Below are positions 25,233 to 33,759 of a stretch of 64,000 nucleotides of DNA, piece by piece. The stretch comes from Pirellulales bacterium. GTDB taxonomy: Bacteria; Planctomycetota; Planctomycetia; Pirellulales; JAEUIK01. The DNA lies in assembly GCA_019636335.1 (NCBI GenBank), contig JAHBXR010000003.1:124001-188000 (forward strand), given 5' to 3'. The notes under the pieces were generated by a model, which saw only the letters and a list, made by a program, of their open reading frames with translations, did no database searches and was not told where the DNA came from. Positions within the stretch are counted from its first letter, which is position 1. The number at the start of each line of letters is the position of its first letter. Position numbers and translations under genes: made by a program.

Positions 25233-26024
25233 TCATATCGCCGTCCAGCCGCCGTCGACGACCAGGTTGTGGCCATTCACATAGGCCGAGGCGTCAGAGG
25301 CCAGGAATACCGCGGCGCCCGCGATATCGTCGTGGTTCATCATGCGCCCCAGCGGCACGCGGCGATTGTAGGCCTCGACGAACGGGGCCGGCTGATCGTT
25401 GAAGTATCCGCCCGGGCTGAGGGCGTTGGCTCGGACCCCTCGGCATCCGTAGTACGCCGCCAGGTAGCGCGTGAAATTGAGCATCCCCCCTTTGACGAAG
25501 GTGTAATTCGGCGGCTGCCGCATCTCGGTGCCCGCGTAGATGCCCGGGTCGTTCGAGACGATGCCATAAATACTGGCCACGTTGATGATCGAGCCGCGAC
25601 CCGTGTCGACCATCGCCGGCAGAAAGGCCTTCACCACGCCGAACAGACCGACCATGTCGGCCTGTGCCGCGGCGAGCCAGTCATCGGTCGACTGTTCGTC
25701 GAAGCCGCCGGCGTAGCCGTCGCGACCCAAGGCGCAATTGACGAGCACGTCGAGCCGGCCGAACCTGGCGAGGATGTCGTCGCGCAGGCGGGCGATCGAC
25801 GTCACGTCGGAGAGATCGAACGCGAAGCCGTGGGCGTCGTGTCCGGCGCGGCGCAGGCGGTCGGCGAACTGCTGGTTTCGCTCCAGGCTGCGCGACGCCG
25901 TGATCAGCGTGGCGCCGGCCGAGGCCAAGGCCTCGCTGATGCTCGAGCCAAAGAGGGGGCCCGCGCCGGCGGTGACGAGCGCCACGCGCCCCGCGAGCGA
26001 GAACTTGGAAAGCACGTCCGACAT
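25233..26024 (-). CDS. Short-chain dehydrogenase/reductase (SDR)
   Basis: A 263-residue classical-type SDR with an NAD(P)-binding Rossmann fold. The cofactor loop is TAGAGPLFG (18-26), a variant of TGxxxGxG. The catalytic residues are S151 (NVASIYG), Y174 and K178 (YTFVK). The usual NNAG strand reads VNCALG. The C-terminal NGHNLVVDGGWTAI is typical. ATG 26024 has GGAG eight bases upstream. It is followed on the same strand by nothing coupled, and the Gfo/Idh gene lies 56 bases upstream, so the two may be co-transcribed. The substrate, probably a sugar or hydroxyacid, is unknown. Confidence 0.85.
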   Translation of the reverse strand: MSDVLSKFSLAGRVALVTAGAGPLFGSSISEALASAGATLITASRSLERNQQFADRLRRAGHDAHGFAFDLSDVTSIARLRDDILARFGRLDVLVNCALGRDGYAGGFDEQSTDDWLAAAQADMVGLFGVVKAFLPAMVDTGRGSIINVASIYGIVSNDPGIYAGTEMRQPPNYTFVKGGMLNFTRYLAAYYGCRGVRANALSPGGYFNDQPAPFVEAYNRRVPLGRMMNHDDIAGAAVFLASDASAYVNGHNLVVDGGWTAI

Positions 26025-26080
26025 CCTACGACTCCGGCAGGGAGAGGTTCGTCCCGGTAGACCGATTACTGGAGACGATT

Positions 26081-27103
26081 CTACGCCACAGGCTCGACAT
26101 TCACCCAGCGGCGATGATCGGCCGCGTCGAGAATGGCCAGTGCCGTGCGCAGCGTCGTGCGCGCCTCGGCCAGCGAAGTCATCACCGGCGACTTGCCCTC
26201 GACCGCGTCGAGGAACGAATGCGCCTGGGAGATGAAGCCCGTGTCTCGTTCCTGCAAGGGGAGATCATGGACCGTCCAGGCCGCGTCACCGCGGCGCATC
26301 GAAAAGCAGCGGCTGGCGTGCATTTCCCAACGGAGCAGTCCGTCGCGACAGACGACGCTGAGCGTGGATTCGTTTGGCGCTTGATGCTGATTGAGTGAGA
26401 AGCTGGCCAGGACCTCGTCGCCCCTCTCCGAAGCCATGCGCGAGAGGACATGCACCGTGTCCTCCACCGCGACCCCCTCGAGATGCAGGTGCGCCGCGTC
26501 GGCGGCCACGCGGCGTGTCGGCCCGACGAGCCACTCGGCGGCATTCAGCGAATGAGTCAGGGCATCCTGGATCGCACCCCCCCCCGTCGCACGGTCGCGG
26601 TAGTAGATCTCGCGATAGGCAGGGCGAAAGTGTGGGAAGTCTTGCCCTGCCACGTATACCAACTGCAAGGGGGGACCGAGCTGGCGCTGTACGAGCTGCT
26701 GTCGCAACCATTGCATTCCCGGATGGTGCCGGAGCACGTAGGCGACCCCCACGCAACGCTTAGCACTCGCCGCTTCGGTCGCTAACTCGTCGAGTCCCTG
26801 TTCTGAAATCGAGAGAGGTTTTTCGATCAACACGTGAGAGCCGGCGGCCAACGCTCCCCGCGCGTGCGACACGTGCAGGTGGGCAGGGGTCGCCACCACG
26901 ACCACCGTGGGCTGCGCGGCAAGCGCTGCTGCGAGAGAATCGTACGTAGCGGTCAGGGGATATTGCTTGGCCAGACGCGAGCGGATCGTCTCGCTAATAT
27001 CGCACACGCTGACTGTGGATCGACCGGTCGCGAGAAAGCAACGGGCATGTCGCTCGCCGATCGATCCACCCCCGACGATGAGCACGGAAGCTTTCTCCGC
27101 CAT
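26081..27103 (-). CDS. Gfo/Idh/MocA family oxidoreductase
   Basis: A 340-residue NAD(P)-dependent oxidoreductase. VLIVGGGSIGERHA (7-20) is the Rossmann nucleotide loop, and HVLIEKPLS (near 92-100) is the family's conserved EKP loop with the catalytic lysine. The C-terminal half forms the substrate-binding alpha/beta domain (RATGGGAIQDALTHSLNAAEWLVG). It has no export signal, unlike the second family member at 48869-50095. Start ATG 27103 is fixed by GAGGG just upstream. Probably a sugar or inositol dehydrogenase; the adjacent SDR gene suggests a small carbohydrate-oxidation unit. Confidence 0.85.
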   Translation of the reverse strand: MAEKASVLIVGGGSIGERHARCFLATGRSTVSVCDISETIRSRLAKQYPLTATYDSLAAALAAQPTVVVVATPAHLHVSHARGALAAGSHVLIEKPLSISEQGLDELATEAASAKRCVGVAYVLRHHPGMQWLRQQLVQRQLGPPLQLVYVAGQDFPHFRPAYREIYYRDRATGGGAIQDALTHSLNAAEWLVGPTRRVAADAAHLHLEGVAVEDTVHVLSRMASERGDEVLASFSLNQHQAPNESTLSVVCRDGLLRWEMHASRCFSMRRGDAAWTVHDLPLQERDTGFISQAHSFLDAVEGKSPVMTSLAEARTTLRTALAILDAADHRRWVNVEPVA

Positions 27104-27140
27104 CGATCCCTCGTGCCCTGCGCATATCTGCTGGAGCCAC

Positions 27141-27182
27141 AAAAAAGAGGAGGAGGCGCCACCCTCGCGCGGCGCCCCCTCC
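27141..27182 (-). terminator. Intrinsic terminator after the TRASH-protein gene
   Basis: On the minus strand a GC-rich stem (arms 27171-27182 and 27149-27160, 11 of 12 pairs, 10-base loop) is followed by CTCTTTTTT. It lies 40 bases after the stop of the triple-TRASH gene and just before the Gfo/Idh start, separating the two transcripts. Confidence 0.8.
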
Positions 27183-27221
27183 CAGTCTTGTCACACCATG
27201 CTACGAATGTGACGAGATTGC

Positions 27222-27815
27222 TTACTTGGCTTCCTGGAACTGCGGCAACTTGGCCGTGAACTTGGCCGGATCCTTCTCGAAGGCGTCCGGGCAGCCGTCG
27301 CAGCAGAAGAAGACCTTCTGGCCATCGTGCTCGACCGAAACGGCCGCGTCGATCGGCTTGTTGCTGATGGGGCACTTGGTCTGCAGCGTGAAGCCCTTGG
27401 CCAGGTCGCCGAAGACGAGCGCCAGCAGATCATCGCCCGAGGCCTTCGCCGCCTTGCCCTTGCAGCCGCCGCAGCAGAAGGCGACCGTCGAGCCGGCCAC
27501 TTCCACCGTCTGCTCGGGATTGACCGGCTTGCCCGCTAGGGGGCAGGCGACCTGCACGATCTGCTTCGTGGCGAGCAGTTGTGCCGCCGCCTTGTTGGCG
27601 AACTTCTCGGGATCGGCCTCGAACGCCTTCGGGCAGTTCTGGCAGCAGAAGTAGACCTTCTTGCCCTTGTAAGCGACCGAGTTGGCTTCCTTGGCTGGGG
27701 CGCCCGAGACGACGCACTTGGCCGAGAACTCTTCCTTGTCGTCGCCGATAGCGGAGAGCTGAGCGACGGCAATAAGGGCCGCAAAAAGGGCCACGCTCAA
27801 CAGGCGAACTTTCAT
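27222..27815 (-). CDS. Secreted triple TRASH/YHS-like metal-binding protein
   Basis: A 197-residue protein with a signal peptide (1-22) and three tandem copies of a short treble-clef-like module: C34 with C57-C58-x2-C61, C91 with C114-C115-x2-C118, and C148 with C171-C172-x2-C175. Each copy has the pattern CP(I/L)-x-GKP, a strand, then V-x-FCC-x2-C. TRASH/YHS modules bind copper or other soft metals and occur in efflux and sensor proteins. Here they would act outside the cytoplasm as a metal scavenger or chaperone. A cysteine-rich exported protein is encoded 180 bases upstream on the same strand, and a strong terminator follows. The metal is not known. Confidence 0.8.
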   Translation of the reverse strand: MKVRLLSVALFAALIAVAQLSAIGDDKEEFSAKCVVSGAPAKEANSVAYKGKKVYFCCQNCPKAFEADPEKFANKAAAQLLATKQIVQVACPLAGKPVNPEQTVEVAGSTVAFCCGGCKGKAAKASGDDLLALVFGDLAKGFTLQTKCPISNKPIDAAVSVEHDGQKVFFCCDGCPDAFEKDPAKFTAKLPQFQEAK

Positions 27816-27995
27816 GGCGATTTTCCTTTCGGGTTGAATAACCGGACGATTCAAATTCGTGATTTCCGAACTGGCGCACACCGAGGCATGATCGGCGTTC
27901 ACGTGCAGCCGCGCAACACGCGTCGCGGCCGTTTTCTCAAAGAGCGGAGACGATGCCGACGCGATGTAGGCGCGCAGCATCACCGCCGAGAATGG

Positions 27996-28457
27996 TCAAA
28001 CTTGCCAGATGCAAAGTTTGCGATGCAGATCGATCCCCGCCGAACGTTGATGGAGATCAACACCGTGAATAAGAAAGCTGCCCAAGAACGAGGGTGTCGC
28101 AGCAACGGCCGTGGGGCCGTGCGACGAGAGGACCGTGATGGTCAACTGCTCGATACGCTGCGAAGTGTTGCCCTCGGTAGGCAAGCCGGGCTGCTCACCC
28201 TGGTGATTGCAGCAGCAGCGTTTGAGCGCAGGGGAATCAACATCGCTCGCGTCGCCGCGATGGCAGCAGCTTTTCTTCGCGGTGCGACCGGGCGATTTCT
28301 GACAGCAGCCGCAGCCGTTGGAGCAGTGGCACGTTTTACCATCGCTGGCGGCCTGACAACTCATGGTTTGCAGGCCGGGTACGCCCCCCAACGAGACGCC
28401 ACACACGACGATCGCCGTGGCCACAACTCGCCAGAGATTCATGCGTTTCGATGGCAT
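27996..28457 (-). CDS. Small exported cysteine-rich protein
   Basis: A 153-residue protein. An N-terminal hydrophobic helix (about 9-28) looks like a signal peptide or anchor. A dense cysteine cluster follows: C34, C43, C45, C49, C51, C52, C64, C65, then C81-C82-C83 with adjacent His. The C-terminal half (90-153) is less biased and unrecognised. The cysteine pattern suggests metal binding, and the neighbouring triple-TRASH gene supports a shared metal-handling role. The start could be ATG 28457 or 28442; 28457 has the better purine-rich site. No family is assigned. Confidence 0.6.
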   Translation of the reverse strand: MPSKRMNLWRVVATAIVVCGVSLGGVPGLQTMSCQAASDGKTCHCSNGCGCCQKSPGRTAKKSCCHRGDASDVDSPALKRCCCNHQGEQPGLPTEGNTSQRIEQLTITVLSSHGPTAVAATPSFLGSFLIHGVDLHQRSAGIDLHRKLCIWQV

Positions 28458-28528
28458 ACCCATCCCGCTCTCACGACTGCATGGGAAACTGGAACCGGGG
28501 CGTTTGCGACCGTTCCATCCGCGCACGC

Positions 28529-28557
28529 ATTCTTCAAACCCGCGGCTGCCAAGTCAA
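28529..28557 (-). promoter_or_regulatory. Predicted promoter of the cysteine-rich/TRASH pair
   Basis: On the minus strand TTGACT (28552-28557) and AAGAAT (28529-28534) are 17 bases apart, about 70 bases before the cysteine-rich gene. No clear dyad typical of MerR-family promoters was found. Confidence 0.35.
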
Positions 28558-28829
28558 GTTTTCTTGTGCCCACTTTGCGGGATTCGCGACCGATGGTCGG
28601 ACCGCCCGATGCGGACCTGGCGGCAGCATTATCGTCCACGCACGGCGACGGACTTGAGCCCGGCAGCGGATACCGCTCGTCCTTCGGCTCGGTCCTGGGC
28701 AGCAGGCTGGCCTGCCACCGATCATGGCTCTAGGGTGCAAGTCCTTGTGTTGACAATAGTTTGCGTCAGAAACGGGGTTGGACGGGCAAGGTCGCAGTCG
28801 CGCCCGGGGCGGGCTAAAATCGAGATAAT
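28558..28829. other. Intergenic region, no gene seen
   Basis: Together with 28458-28557 this forms a 372-base gap between divergent genes. Apart from the predicted minus-strand promoter, no convincing coding frame, RNA or repeat was found. A TTGACA occurs at 28750 facing the plus-strand gene, but no -10 element is suitably spaced. Confidence 0.5.
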
Positions 28830-30722
28830 ATGTCCAGCACGCCAGAGCTCCTCGCCGCGCAACCTCAGCCCGACTGTGCTGCCGGTACGCCGACGGAACC
28901 GGGCAATCGCCGGGCATGGCTGGCCACCGCCGGGCTGTTCTTGCTGGTCGCGGCCCTCTATCTGCCCTCGATGGCGAACGGCTTCGTCTTCGACGATCAC
29001 TTGCTGATTCTGCAACAGCGGCGCCCTGAATCGGCAGGCGAATTGCTGCAGGTCTTTACCGAACGGCACTGGCCCGACTTGCCGTATTACCGACCCGTCG
29101 CACGATTGACGATGGTCGCGCAGAAGATGCTGCACGGCGACAACCCGGCGCCGTACCACGCCTTCAACGCCGGGGTGATGGGATTGGTTGCCGCGGCGGC
29201 GTTTCTACTATTGCGGACCCGCGTGTTTCACTTGCCCCTCGCGCTGGCCTGGGTCGGGGCGTTGCTCGTCGGCGTACACCCGATTGCCTCCTCGTGCGTG
29301 TACCCGATCTGTTCGGGACGCGAGACGTCGTTGCCGGCGCTCTTCATTCTGTTATGCACCAGCGCCTGGTTGCGTGCCGGCGCCGTTTGGCGTGGCGTGG
29401 CGCTGCTGACTTTTGCCGCGGCGCTGCTCTCGAAAGAGCAGGCCATCGTTTTGCCGGTGATTCTGCTGATCGCCGACGTGCTGCGGCTGTCTCCCCGCGA
29501 TACCGGCAACGAGCCCTTGTGGTGGTTCCGCCGCTATACGCCGCTGGTCGTCATGGTGCTGTTCTACCTGGGCACGCGGCAGGTTTTGTTTGGCGCCGGC
29601 GAGGAGCACAAGCTGGCCGTCACCGAGCAACCGATTCTCCCCTTGCTCACGGTAATGTATGCCACGCAGACGACGTTTCTGCCGTTCGTGCCACTGACCT
29701 ACGAACCGACGCCGCTGGTCTGGTTTTCGTGGTGGCGCCAGGGGGCGAGCTGGTTGATCGTGGCTGCCCTGGCGGTGGCCCTGGCACGCGTCTGGCCACG
29801 CATGCGATCGAGTGTGCTCTTCTGGCTGGCGTGGATCGTGCTCGTCAATTTGCCGACTGCAAACATCCTCAATCAAGAGGCCTGCTTCGATGAGCGCTAC
29901 GAGTTGCTTTCGCTGGTCGGCGTAGTCGCTTTGATCGGCACGGTGCTGGCGCAGGGCTGGCAGCACCGCGCCGTGCGCGTGGTGTCGTTCTCCACGGCGA
30001 CGGTGTTGATTTTGCTCGCGGCGGGAATCAGTTACGGTCGTGCGGCGTACTTCCGCGATGATTTCACCTTCTTCGCGCAGTGGAAGGCGACCGATCCGGA
30101 GTTCGACTTTGCCGGTTTGCACCTGCAGGCGGCACGACTCGAAATGCGCCGCGACAAGTACGCCTCGGCCGAAGCGCACGCTCGCGCCGCACTCGAGGCG
30201 GCCCCCGGCTCGATTCCCGCGCGACTGACGCTCGGCGATGCGCTGCTGGGCGAAGGCCGTATCGATGAGGCGCAGCGCGAATTTGAAGCGGTACTCGCCG
30301 AGCATTGGGAATATCCCGAGGGGCTGGCCGGCATTGCTCGCGTGCATGCGGCTCGCGGTGAGTGGAGCGCGGCGGCCACGCGGTATCGCGCGGCGCTGCG
30401 CCAGCAACCCATCCATGCCGAGACGGCGCGCGAATTTGCCTGGCTGCTGGCAACTTGTCCAGAGGCATCGGTGCGCGATGGACAAGCGGCCGTACGTTGG
30501 GCCACGATCGTCGTCGAGGCCGATCGCCAGCAGGATCCCCAGGCGCTCGATACCTTGGCCGCCGCCCATGCCGAGGGGGGCGACTTTGCGGCCGCCATCG
30601 CCTGGGCAGAACGAGCGGTGGCTGCCCGGCGAAACGATGAAGATGGGCCGCTGCGGCGCCGGCTGGACCTCTATCGAGCGCAGCGGCCCTACCGCCAGGA
30701 GACGGCTTCTCCCGGGACTTGA
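28830..30722 (+). CDS. GT-C membrane glycosyltransferase-like protein with TPR repeats (TMTC-like)
   Basis: A 630-residue protein. Residues 30-410 contain about ten membrane helices. The first periplasmic loop carries FVFDDHLLI (52-60) with the D55-D56 acidic pair typical of GT-C enzymes that use lipid-phosphate sugars. The loop YRPVARLTM and the later HPIASSCVYPICSGRE recall the TMTC/PMT-like group. Residues from about 430 form TPR-type helix pairs (KYASAEAHARAALEAAPGS, GRIDEAQREFEAVLAEH, DFAAAIAWAERAV). TMTC proteins O-mannosylate exported proteins; bacterial homologues are mostly uncharacterised. It is a single gene. Protein glycosylation is the best guess. Confidence 0.7.
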   Translation: MSSTPELLAAQPQPDCAAGTPTEPGNRRAWLATAGLFLLVAALYLPSMANGFVFDDHLLILQQRRPESAGELLQVFTERHWPDLPYYRPVARLTMVAQKMLHGDNPAPYHAFNAGVMGLVAAAAFLLLRTRVFHLPLALAWVGALLVGVHPIASSCVYPICSGRETSLPALFILLCTSAWLRAGAVWRGVALLTFAAALLSKEQAIVLPVILLIADVLRLSPRDTGNEPLWWFRRYTPLVVMVLFYLGTRQVLFGAGEEHKLAVTEQPILPLLTVMYATQTTFLPFVPLTYEPTPLVWFSWWRQGASWLIVAALAVALARVWPRMRSSVLFWLAWIVLVNLPTANILNQEACFDERYELLSLVGVVALIGTVLAQGWQHRAVRVVSFSTATVLILLAAGISYGRAAYFRDDFTFFAQWKATDPEFDFAGLHLQAARLEMRRDKYASAEAHARAALEAAPGSIPARLTLGDALLGEGRIDEAQREFEAVLAEHWEYPEGLAGIARVHAARGEWSAAATRYRAALRQQPIHAETAREFAWLLATCPEASVRDGQAAVRWATIVVEADRQQDPQALDTLAAAHAEGGDFAAAIAWAERAVAARRNDEDGPLRRRLDLYRAQRPYRQETASPGT

Positions 30723-30873
30723 ACTCTGGCGGCCTTCACTTCTTTGACATCGCCCGGCGCCGCCGGTACGTTCGTAGTCACGTACCGCAACTGCCTGCCG
30801 GCGCCGTGGCGAACGAGGCCGCTCGTTTCGCTGCTGGCGTATGACATCCCACGCCTTGGAGAGGAGTTCCGCC

Positions 30874-31455
30874 ATGAAGAAGCTGCTCGCGCTGTCGCTG
30901 TTGGTGTGTGCGACGCTCGTCCTGCCGGCTTTAGCCGCAGAGAAGGAGGAAAAGGTGGCGTCCGCGCTCGATTTCAAGATGAAGAGTCTGAGTGGCAAAG
31001 AGGTCGACCTGTCGAAGTATCAGGGCAAGGTCGTGCTGATCGTGAACACCGCCAGCAAGTGCGGCCTGACGCCGCAGTACGAGAAGCTCGAGGCCCTGCA
31101 CGAGAAGTACGTCGACAAGGGACTGGCGATTCTCGGCTTTCCGGCCAACGAGTTCGGCAAGCAGGAGCCGGGCAGCGACACCGAGATCGCCGAGTTCTGC
31201 GCCAAGAACTACGGCGTGAAGTTCGATATGTTCTCGAAGGTCGTGGTCAAGGGAGAGGGGCAGTGCCCGCTGTACGAGTTCCTGACCTCGGAAGAGACGA
31301 ATCCGAAGTTTGCCGGGCCGATCAAGTGGAATTTCGAGAAGTTTCTGCTCGATCGCGATGGCAAAGTGATCGCTCGCTTCGCCCCCCCCGTTTCGCCCGA
31401 TGCGGATGAAGTCGTCGCGGCGATCGAAGCCGAGCTTGCCAAAGAGAAAGAGTAG
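30874..31455 (+). CDS. Exported glutathione peroxidase family protein
   Basis: A 193-residue thioredoxin-fold peroxidase with a clear signal peptide (1-22). The catalytic site is C63 (NTASKCGLTPQY), with Q97 (FPANEFGKQEPG) and W152/N153 (KWNFEKFL) completing the tetrad. A second cysteine, C109 (AEFCAKNYG), could resolve the sulfenic acid, so electrons probably come from thioredoxin rather than glutathione. The active residue is Cys, not selenocysteine. The start is fixed by GGAGAGGAG upstream. It is followed by a strong terminator and likely detoxifies hydroperoxides in the periplasm. Confidence 0.92.
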   Translation: MKKLLALSLLVCATLVLPALAAEKEEKVASALDFKMKSLSGKEVDLSKYQGKVVLIVNTASKCGLTPQYEKLEALHEKYVDKGLAILGFPANEFGKQEPGSDTEIAEFCAKNYGVKFDMFSKVVVKGEGQCPLYEFLTSEETNPKFAGPIKWNFEKFLLDRDGKVIARFAPPVSPDADEVVAAIEAELAKEKE

Positions 31456-31523
31456 GCAGTCGATCGCTCCTACGGCCGGACCGGTTTGAAGTACCGCTTC
31501 GAGTCGATCGCGAGTTCAACATG

Positions 31524-31560
31524 GGGAGGATGCTCGAACCGAGCATCCTCCCTTTGGTTT
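31524..31560 (+). terminator. Intrinsic terminator after glutathione peroxidase
   Basis: A perfect 12-bp stem (31524-31535 with 31541-31552, five-base loop) is followed by TTTGGTTT. It lies 68 bases beyond the peroxidase stop and directly before the convergent NHL gene. Confidence 0.75.
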
Positions 31561-31632
31561 CCGCGGCAGACTGGCAACGCGGACGCGCGATCATTCGTTC
31601 GCTGCCACGTCGTAGCCGCACCTTTCCCGGTG

Positions 31633-32685
31633 TCACGGCCGCGGGGCGAACCTCTGCACGCGCTGGTTCAAGGTATCGGCGACATAGAGGAGGCCCGCGC
31701 GATTGAAAGCCATCGTGTGGGGCACGTCGAATCGGCCCGGCTCGGCGCTCGCTTCGCCCGTCACGCCCAGGCCGGTCAGGTATTGCCCTTCGGTGGTGAA
31801 TAACTGCACGCGATGATTCGTGGCGCTGACCCAGAGTCGTCCGGCCCGGTCGAAGAGTAGGGCGATCGGTCCGACGAGGGTCTTGTTTCCGCCGAAGGCG
31901 CCGTCGCGGACCTCGTTGCTCCCCCAGGCGGCCAGAAAGGTGCCGTCGGGCTGGAATTTCTGGATGCGGCCGAGCGTCGGTTCGGTGGTGTAGATGTTCC
32001 CGTCGGGGTCCACGGCCGTCAGGCAAGGGCCACCGACGCGATTGACGGGGTTCTGCGGCGCGCCGAATTGTCCTGGCTTGTCGCCATACTCGCCCCACTG
32101 GTTGAGGAACTTCCCCTCAGGCGAAAATCGCTGCACGCGGTGATTCACCTGATCGCACACGACAAGCGCTCCTGCGCGGTCGAAGGCCAGCCCCCCGGGT
32201 TGATCGAACTCCCCGGCCGCGGTCCCCTTGCCACCCCACTCGCGCACCAACTCATAGGCACTGGGCACGTCGCTCTTTTCCGACATAGCAGGCACGCGAC
32301 GATAGACGCGGATCTTGTGATCCATCATCACGGCGACGTAAATCAATCCCTCGCCGTCGAGGGCGATGCCGCTGGGAAAGAAGCCCACGTCGATCTTGTC
32401 GAGAAATTTTCCTTCGCTCGTAAAACGCTGCACGCGATTCTGCTGCGCATCGGTGACGTAGAGAAAGTCGTCTCGATCGAAGGCGAGTCCAATCGGAGAG
32501 AGGAACTGGCCGTCTTCCGTGCCGTGTTCGCCGAACGAGGCCACGAACTTGGGGGGCGCGATCGACGCGGTCGTCGCCTCGGGCGTGGACTCTTCGGCCC
32601 GCGTTTGCCCGACCCTTGTCAGGGCGAACGCGCCACCAAACAAGACGACGAAGCCAATCGTCCGCAGGCGTCCGCTGGTGGTCAT
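31633..32685 (-). CDS. Secreted NHL-repeat protein
   Basis: A 350-residue protein with a signal peptide (about 1-30) followed by about six NHL-type beta-propeller blades. Repeating elements such as PIGLAFDRDDFLYVTDAQQNRVQRF, GEGLIYVAVMMDHKIRVYRR (in part) and PGGLAFDRAGALVVCDQVNHRVQRF recur about every 45-50 residues. The propeller probably binds protein or carbohydrate partners outside the cytoplasm. ATG 32685 is chosen because GAGG lies six bases upstream. It follows the ThuA-like gene by 28 bases on the same strand, so both are likely one transcript. No enzymatic residues are recognised. Confidence 0.85.
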   Translation of the reverse strand: MTTSGRLRTIGFVVLFGGAFALTRVGQTRAEESTPEATTASIAPPKFVASFGEHGTEDGQFLSPIGLAFDRDDFLYVTDAQQNRVQRFTSEGKFLDKIDVGFFPSGIALDGEGLIYVAVMMDHKIRVYRRVPAMSEKSDVPSAYELVREWGGKGTAAGEFDQPGGLAFDRAGALVVCDQVNHRVQRFSPEGKFLNQWGEYGDKPGQFGAPQNPVNRVGGPCLTAVDPDGNIYTTEPTLGRIQKFQPDGTFLAAWGSNEVRDGAFGGNKTLVGPIALLFDRAGRLWVSATNHRVQLFTTEGQYLTGLGVTGEASAEPGRFDVPHTMAFNRAGLLYVADTLNQRVQRFAPRP

Positions 32686-32713
32686 CGCGTCCTCACGGGA
32701 CAACGCGGCAAGG

Positions 32714-33583
32714 TTAATCCTGTCTGGCGTCGTCCTGCTTTGCCTCGGGCAAGGCGTAAATCGATTCGTCGAGATCGAGCATCAATCCCGCCTCGGGGAG
32801 GGGCATCTTCAACGTCCAAAGGATGCCCTGTGCGACGAGACGCCGGTACTCTTCCCGTTGCCAGTTCTTGTGAAAGTGCAGGCCACCGAAGCCGAGCGAT
32901 CGACCACCGTCGGGGCGATCCCAGCACCAGGCGACCATCTGCGGCTCGCCATCGATCCGGGCGCGGAGCAGCGGCACGATCGCTTCCGCCGGCGGCTGCA
33001 GCTTGAGCTGGTAATAGAATTCGTCATAGAGGCGGAAGTTTTCGATGCCTTGCGTGACGGGATGCGACGAGTCTGCCACCTCGATGTCGGTTTCCAATTT
33101 CTGATACTTGCGGTCGGGGCCGCCGTGCGCGGCCCCCAACAGGCGCAAATAGCCGGGCAGGTATTGCGCCTCTTTGCCCCCCACGGCCCAATGCAGCGCG
33201 ACGAGGCCGCCGCCACGCGCCGCCAGCTTCGACAGGGCGTCGTAGCGGCGCGGACCGGTCTGCATCCACTGGGCCCCTTGCGACAGGTACAAGAGGGCGC
33301 CGTCCGCCTTCGAGAGCAGGTCGGGGCCTTCGAGCCAGGGTTCTTCGGCGAAGCTGGTGGTGATCTCGAGCCCCGGTACCCCGGCCAGAGAGGCTTCGAT
33401 CACCTTCAGCCCGGCCATGAACTCATGGGTCGTTGGCGGATGCCCGTCGGGCCCCTGTCCGATCAACAAGAGGCGACGTGGCTTTTCGTCCGCCATCGCC
33501 CCGGAAAGGCTGTTCAGAGCACATGCGAGGAAAAACAGAACAACAACCGGGCGGAATACGGGCATCAGCGAGCAGGATCTCAT
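32714..33583 (-). CDS. Secreted ThuA-like domain protein
   Basis: A 289-residue protein with an N-terminal signal peptide (about 1-31) and a ThuA-like class-I-glutamine-amidotransferase fold. RLLLIGQGPDGHPPTTHEF (start of the domain), GGGLVALHWAVGG (the position of the GATase nucleophile elbow, without a cysteine) and the late GRSLGFGGLHFHKNW are typical of the family. ThuA relatives are linked to trehalose and other sugar use, and are abundant in planctomycetes where their roles are mostly unknown. The start may be ATG 33583 or 33565. It is the first gene of a pair with the NHL protein. Confidence 0.8.
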   Translation of the reverse strand: MRSCSLMPVFRPVVVLFFLACALNSLSGAMADEKPRRLLLIGQGPDGHPPTTHEFMAGLKVIEASLAGVPGLEITTSFAEEPWLEGPDLLSKADGALLYLSQGAQWMQTGPRRYDALSKLAARGGGLVALHWAVGGKEAQYLPGYLRLLGAAHGGPDRKYQKLETDIEVADSSHPVTQGIENFRLYDEFYYQLKLQPPAEAIVPLLRARIDGEPQMVAWCWDRPDGGRSLGFGGLHFHKNWQREEYRRLVAQGILWTLKMPLPEAGLMLDLDESIYALPEAKQDDARQD

Positions 33584-33759
33584 CGGCGATCAACTCTCGG
33601 ACAGCGTCCAGGGGGGGCGAGGGACAGCAAAGCAAGCACCGGTAATTCTAATCGACGTATTCCCCCCAGTCACACACGTTGGCCAAGGCTGCGTGATTCG
33701 TCTTTTTCAGGGGAGCCGTGGCGACTATAGTCCGCCCCGCTCGACCCACAGGAACCACG

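Noticed and set aside
29352..30998. Minus-strand open frame of 548 codons
   Set aside because: Antisense to the TMTC-like gene and across an intergenic region; translation is repetitive Arg/Gln-rich.
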